Assembly (NCBI RefSeq): GCF_051020985.1 | Contig: NW_027475130.1 | Span: forward strand, 13,100,001 to 13,164,000 | Source of the DNA: Nomia melanderi | Taxonomy: Eukaryota; Arthropoda; Insecta; Hymenoptera; Halictidae | Direction of reading: 5' to 3' | Length of the DNA: 64,000 bases | Shown here: one piece after another, positions 63,301 through 64,000 of the stretch | How positions within the stretch are numbered: the stretch's first letter is position 1 | Layout of the letters: every line of letters starts with the position of its first letter | Notes under the pieces: model-generated | Database searches by the model: none | What the model saw: only the letters and a program-made list of their open reading frames with translations | What the model was told of the DNA's origin: nothing | Translations under genes and position numbers: made by a program

Positions 63301-64000
63301 GGCCAGATTCATGCGCCAGGGCCTCCTGCAGATAATTCACTTTGTTTTATTGAGCTATCTCTAATAGCACCCTAGATATCGCCAGATATATATTGGATTT
63401 TTCCCTGTCCCTGAGTGCCCGGCCCCATGAGACGGCGGTTTTCTCGGCCCCTGGTGGTCCGAGGTCTTTCCCACTGCACAGATTCATGCGCCAGGGCCTC
63501 CTGCAGACAATGCACTTTGATTTATTTCGCTATCTCTAATTGCACCCGAGATATCACCAGATATATATTGGATTTTTCCCTGACCCTGAGTGTCCGGCCC
63601 CATGAGAAGGTGGTTTTCTCGGCCCCTGGTGGTCCGAGGTCGTTCCCGCTGCACAGATTCATGCGCCAGGGCCTCCTGCAGATAATTCAGTTTCGTTTAT
63701 TGCGCTATCTCTAATAGCACCCGAGATATCACCAGATATATATTGGATTTTCCCCCGACCCTGAGTGTCCGGCCCCATGAGACTGTGGTTTTCTCGGCCC
63801 CTGGTGGTCCGAGGTCGTGCCCGCTGCACAGATTCATGCGCCAGGGCCTCCTACAGACAATGCACTTTGATTTATTGCGCTGTCTCTAATAGCACCCGAG
63901 ATATCACCAGATATATATTGGATTTTTCCCTGACCCTGAGTGTCCGGCCCCATGAGACGGTGGTTGTCTCGGCCCCTGGTGGTCCGAGGTCGTTCCCGCT
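60310..64000. repeat. Segmental duplication, right member (3,691 bp, truncated by window end)
   Basis: The left breakpoint is sharp: 60309 is G in GGTGGTGCGAGG where the partner has C in GGTGGTCCGAGG, and further left the two loci are different monomer types. The breakpoint lies inside a monomer, just after the CTCGG / CCGAG inverted repeat region. A third block of HOR E (60542-61766) exists only because of this duplication. Confidence 0.9.

Larger units (their letters stand above)
1..64000. repeat. Tandem satellite DNA array, ~175 bp monomer, ~366 copies
   Basis: The same sequence phrase recurs every 175 bases from the first to the last base, always in the same orientation. The opening TTG of the monomer lies at 10, 185, 360 and so on to 63867, which is 365 steps with a net drift of -18 bases. 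Both ends of the window lie inside the array, so its true length is unknown. No transposon, inversion, gene or unique spacer interrupts it. Most neighbouring monomers differ at scattered single bases, while monomers one HOR period apart are nearly identical; this is the signature of a higher-order satellite kept uniform by unequal exchange or conversion. Such arrays are known from eukaryotic centromeres and pericentromeric heterochromatin; that this one is centromeric is inference. I do not recognise the family or species. Confidence 0.98.

Noticed and set aside
1..64000. Hundreds of open reading frames of 60-160 codons on both strands with related products
   Set aside because: They repeat with the 175 bp monomer, which is not a multiple of three, so the frame changes at every unit. 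Each ends at the in-frame TAATAG or its reverse-strand equivalent. Longer ones arise only where a base is lost. Many start at TTG or GTG, and substitutions are not biased to third positions. They are by-products of the satellite.
1..64000. CRISPR array or other prokaryotic repeat system
   Set aside because: There are no unique spacers between short repeats; the full 175 bp unit is repeated, in HORs, over 64 kb with no associated genes.
1..64000. Primate alpha satellite
   Set aside because: The unit is 175 bp rather than 171, the base composition is about 52.6 % G+C instead of AT-rich, and neither the CENP-B box nor the usual alpha satellite landmarks are seen.
1..64000. Naming the satellite from its length, such as the ~174 bp frog centromeric repeat or ~178 bp plant repeats
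   Set aside because: Length alone is not diagnostic and I cannot recall or compare those sequences reliably. A repeat database search with the consensus would decide.
1..64000. Transposon, retroelement or virus-derived insertion
   Set aside because: The monomer phase runs through the window with a net drift of only 18 bases, so there is no room for an insertion; no terminal repeats, poly-A tail or target duplications were seen.
1..64000. Inverted segments within the array
   Set aside because: The forward-strand landmarks (GATATC followed by the AT dyad, then CTCGG to CCGAG) keep the same order and direction in every region examined.

Overview
The whole 64 kb is one uninterrupted, head-to-tail tandem satellite array with a monomer of about 175 bp. 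I see no protein-coding gene, RNA gene, transposon, CRISPR array or unique-sequence island. Counting the recurring landmark (the TTG that opens each monomer) from position 10 to position 63867 gives 365 monomers with a net loss of only 18 bases, so the mean length is 174.95 bp. All copies point the same way. This organisation (a monomer near nucleosome length, multi-monomer higher-order repeats or HORs, hybrid monomers from unequal exchange) is that of eukaryotic pericentromeric or centromeric satellite DNA. The species cannot be named from sequence alone: the monomer does not look like human alpha satellite, contains no match to the CENP-B box core, and 175 bp is a length class shared by unrelated animal and plant satellites. 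By eye the consensus is about 52.6 % G+C with 9 CpG per monomer (observed/expected about 0.75), which is high for a vertebrate satellite. || Layout. Domain A (1 to about 10,440): four variants of a 17-monomer HOR, repeating at 2,974, 2,449, 2,448 or 2,624 bp because whole monomers have been lost in register. Domain B (about 10,441-20,654): a 7-monomer HOR near 1,225 bp, two partial copies on the left and two full ones on the right, separated by a 5 kb mosaic (12,431-17,530) that borrows domain A monomers. Domain C (20,655-34,850): a long HOR with one 21-monomer version and two adjacent, nearly identical 13-monomer versions of 2,273 bp, then a mosaic tail. Domain D (34,851-43,570): diverged monomers with a four-monomer core that recurs at 1,750 and 1,924 bp. 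Domain E (43,571-47,070, 49,346-51,795, and again about 60,310-61,766): a 7-monomer HOR of 1,225 bp. Domains F and G (47,071-49,345 and 51,796-60,309): mixed monomers including a local 6/10-monomer periodicity. The last 3,691 bp (60,310-64,000) is a near-perfect copy of 50,339-54,029, displaced by 9,971 bp. || Notable structure. A block of about 36-47 bp inside the monomer exists in strongly different but equal-length versions on an otherwise nearly constant backbone. One version occurs in about 37 monomers, all left of position 36,000. Short single-base deletions act as lineage tags and show which HOR copies are sisters. No genes work together here; any function would be structural (chromatin, centromere or heterochromatin) or through non-coding transcripts, and neither can be shown from sequence.
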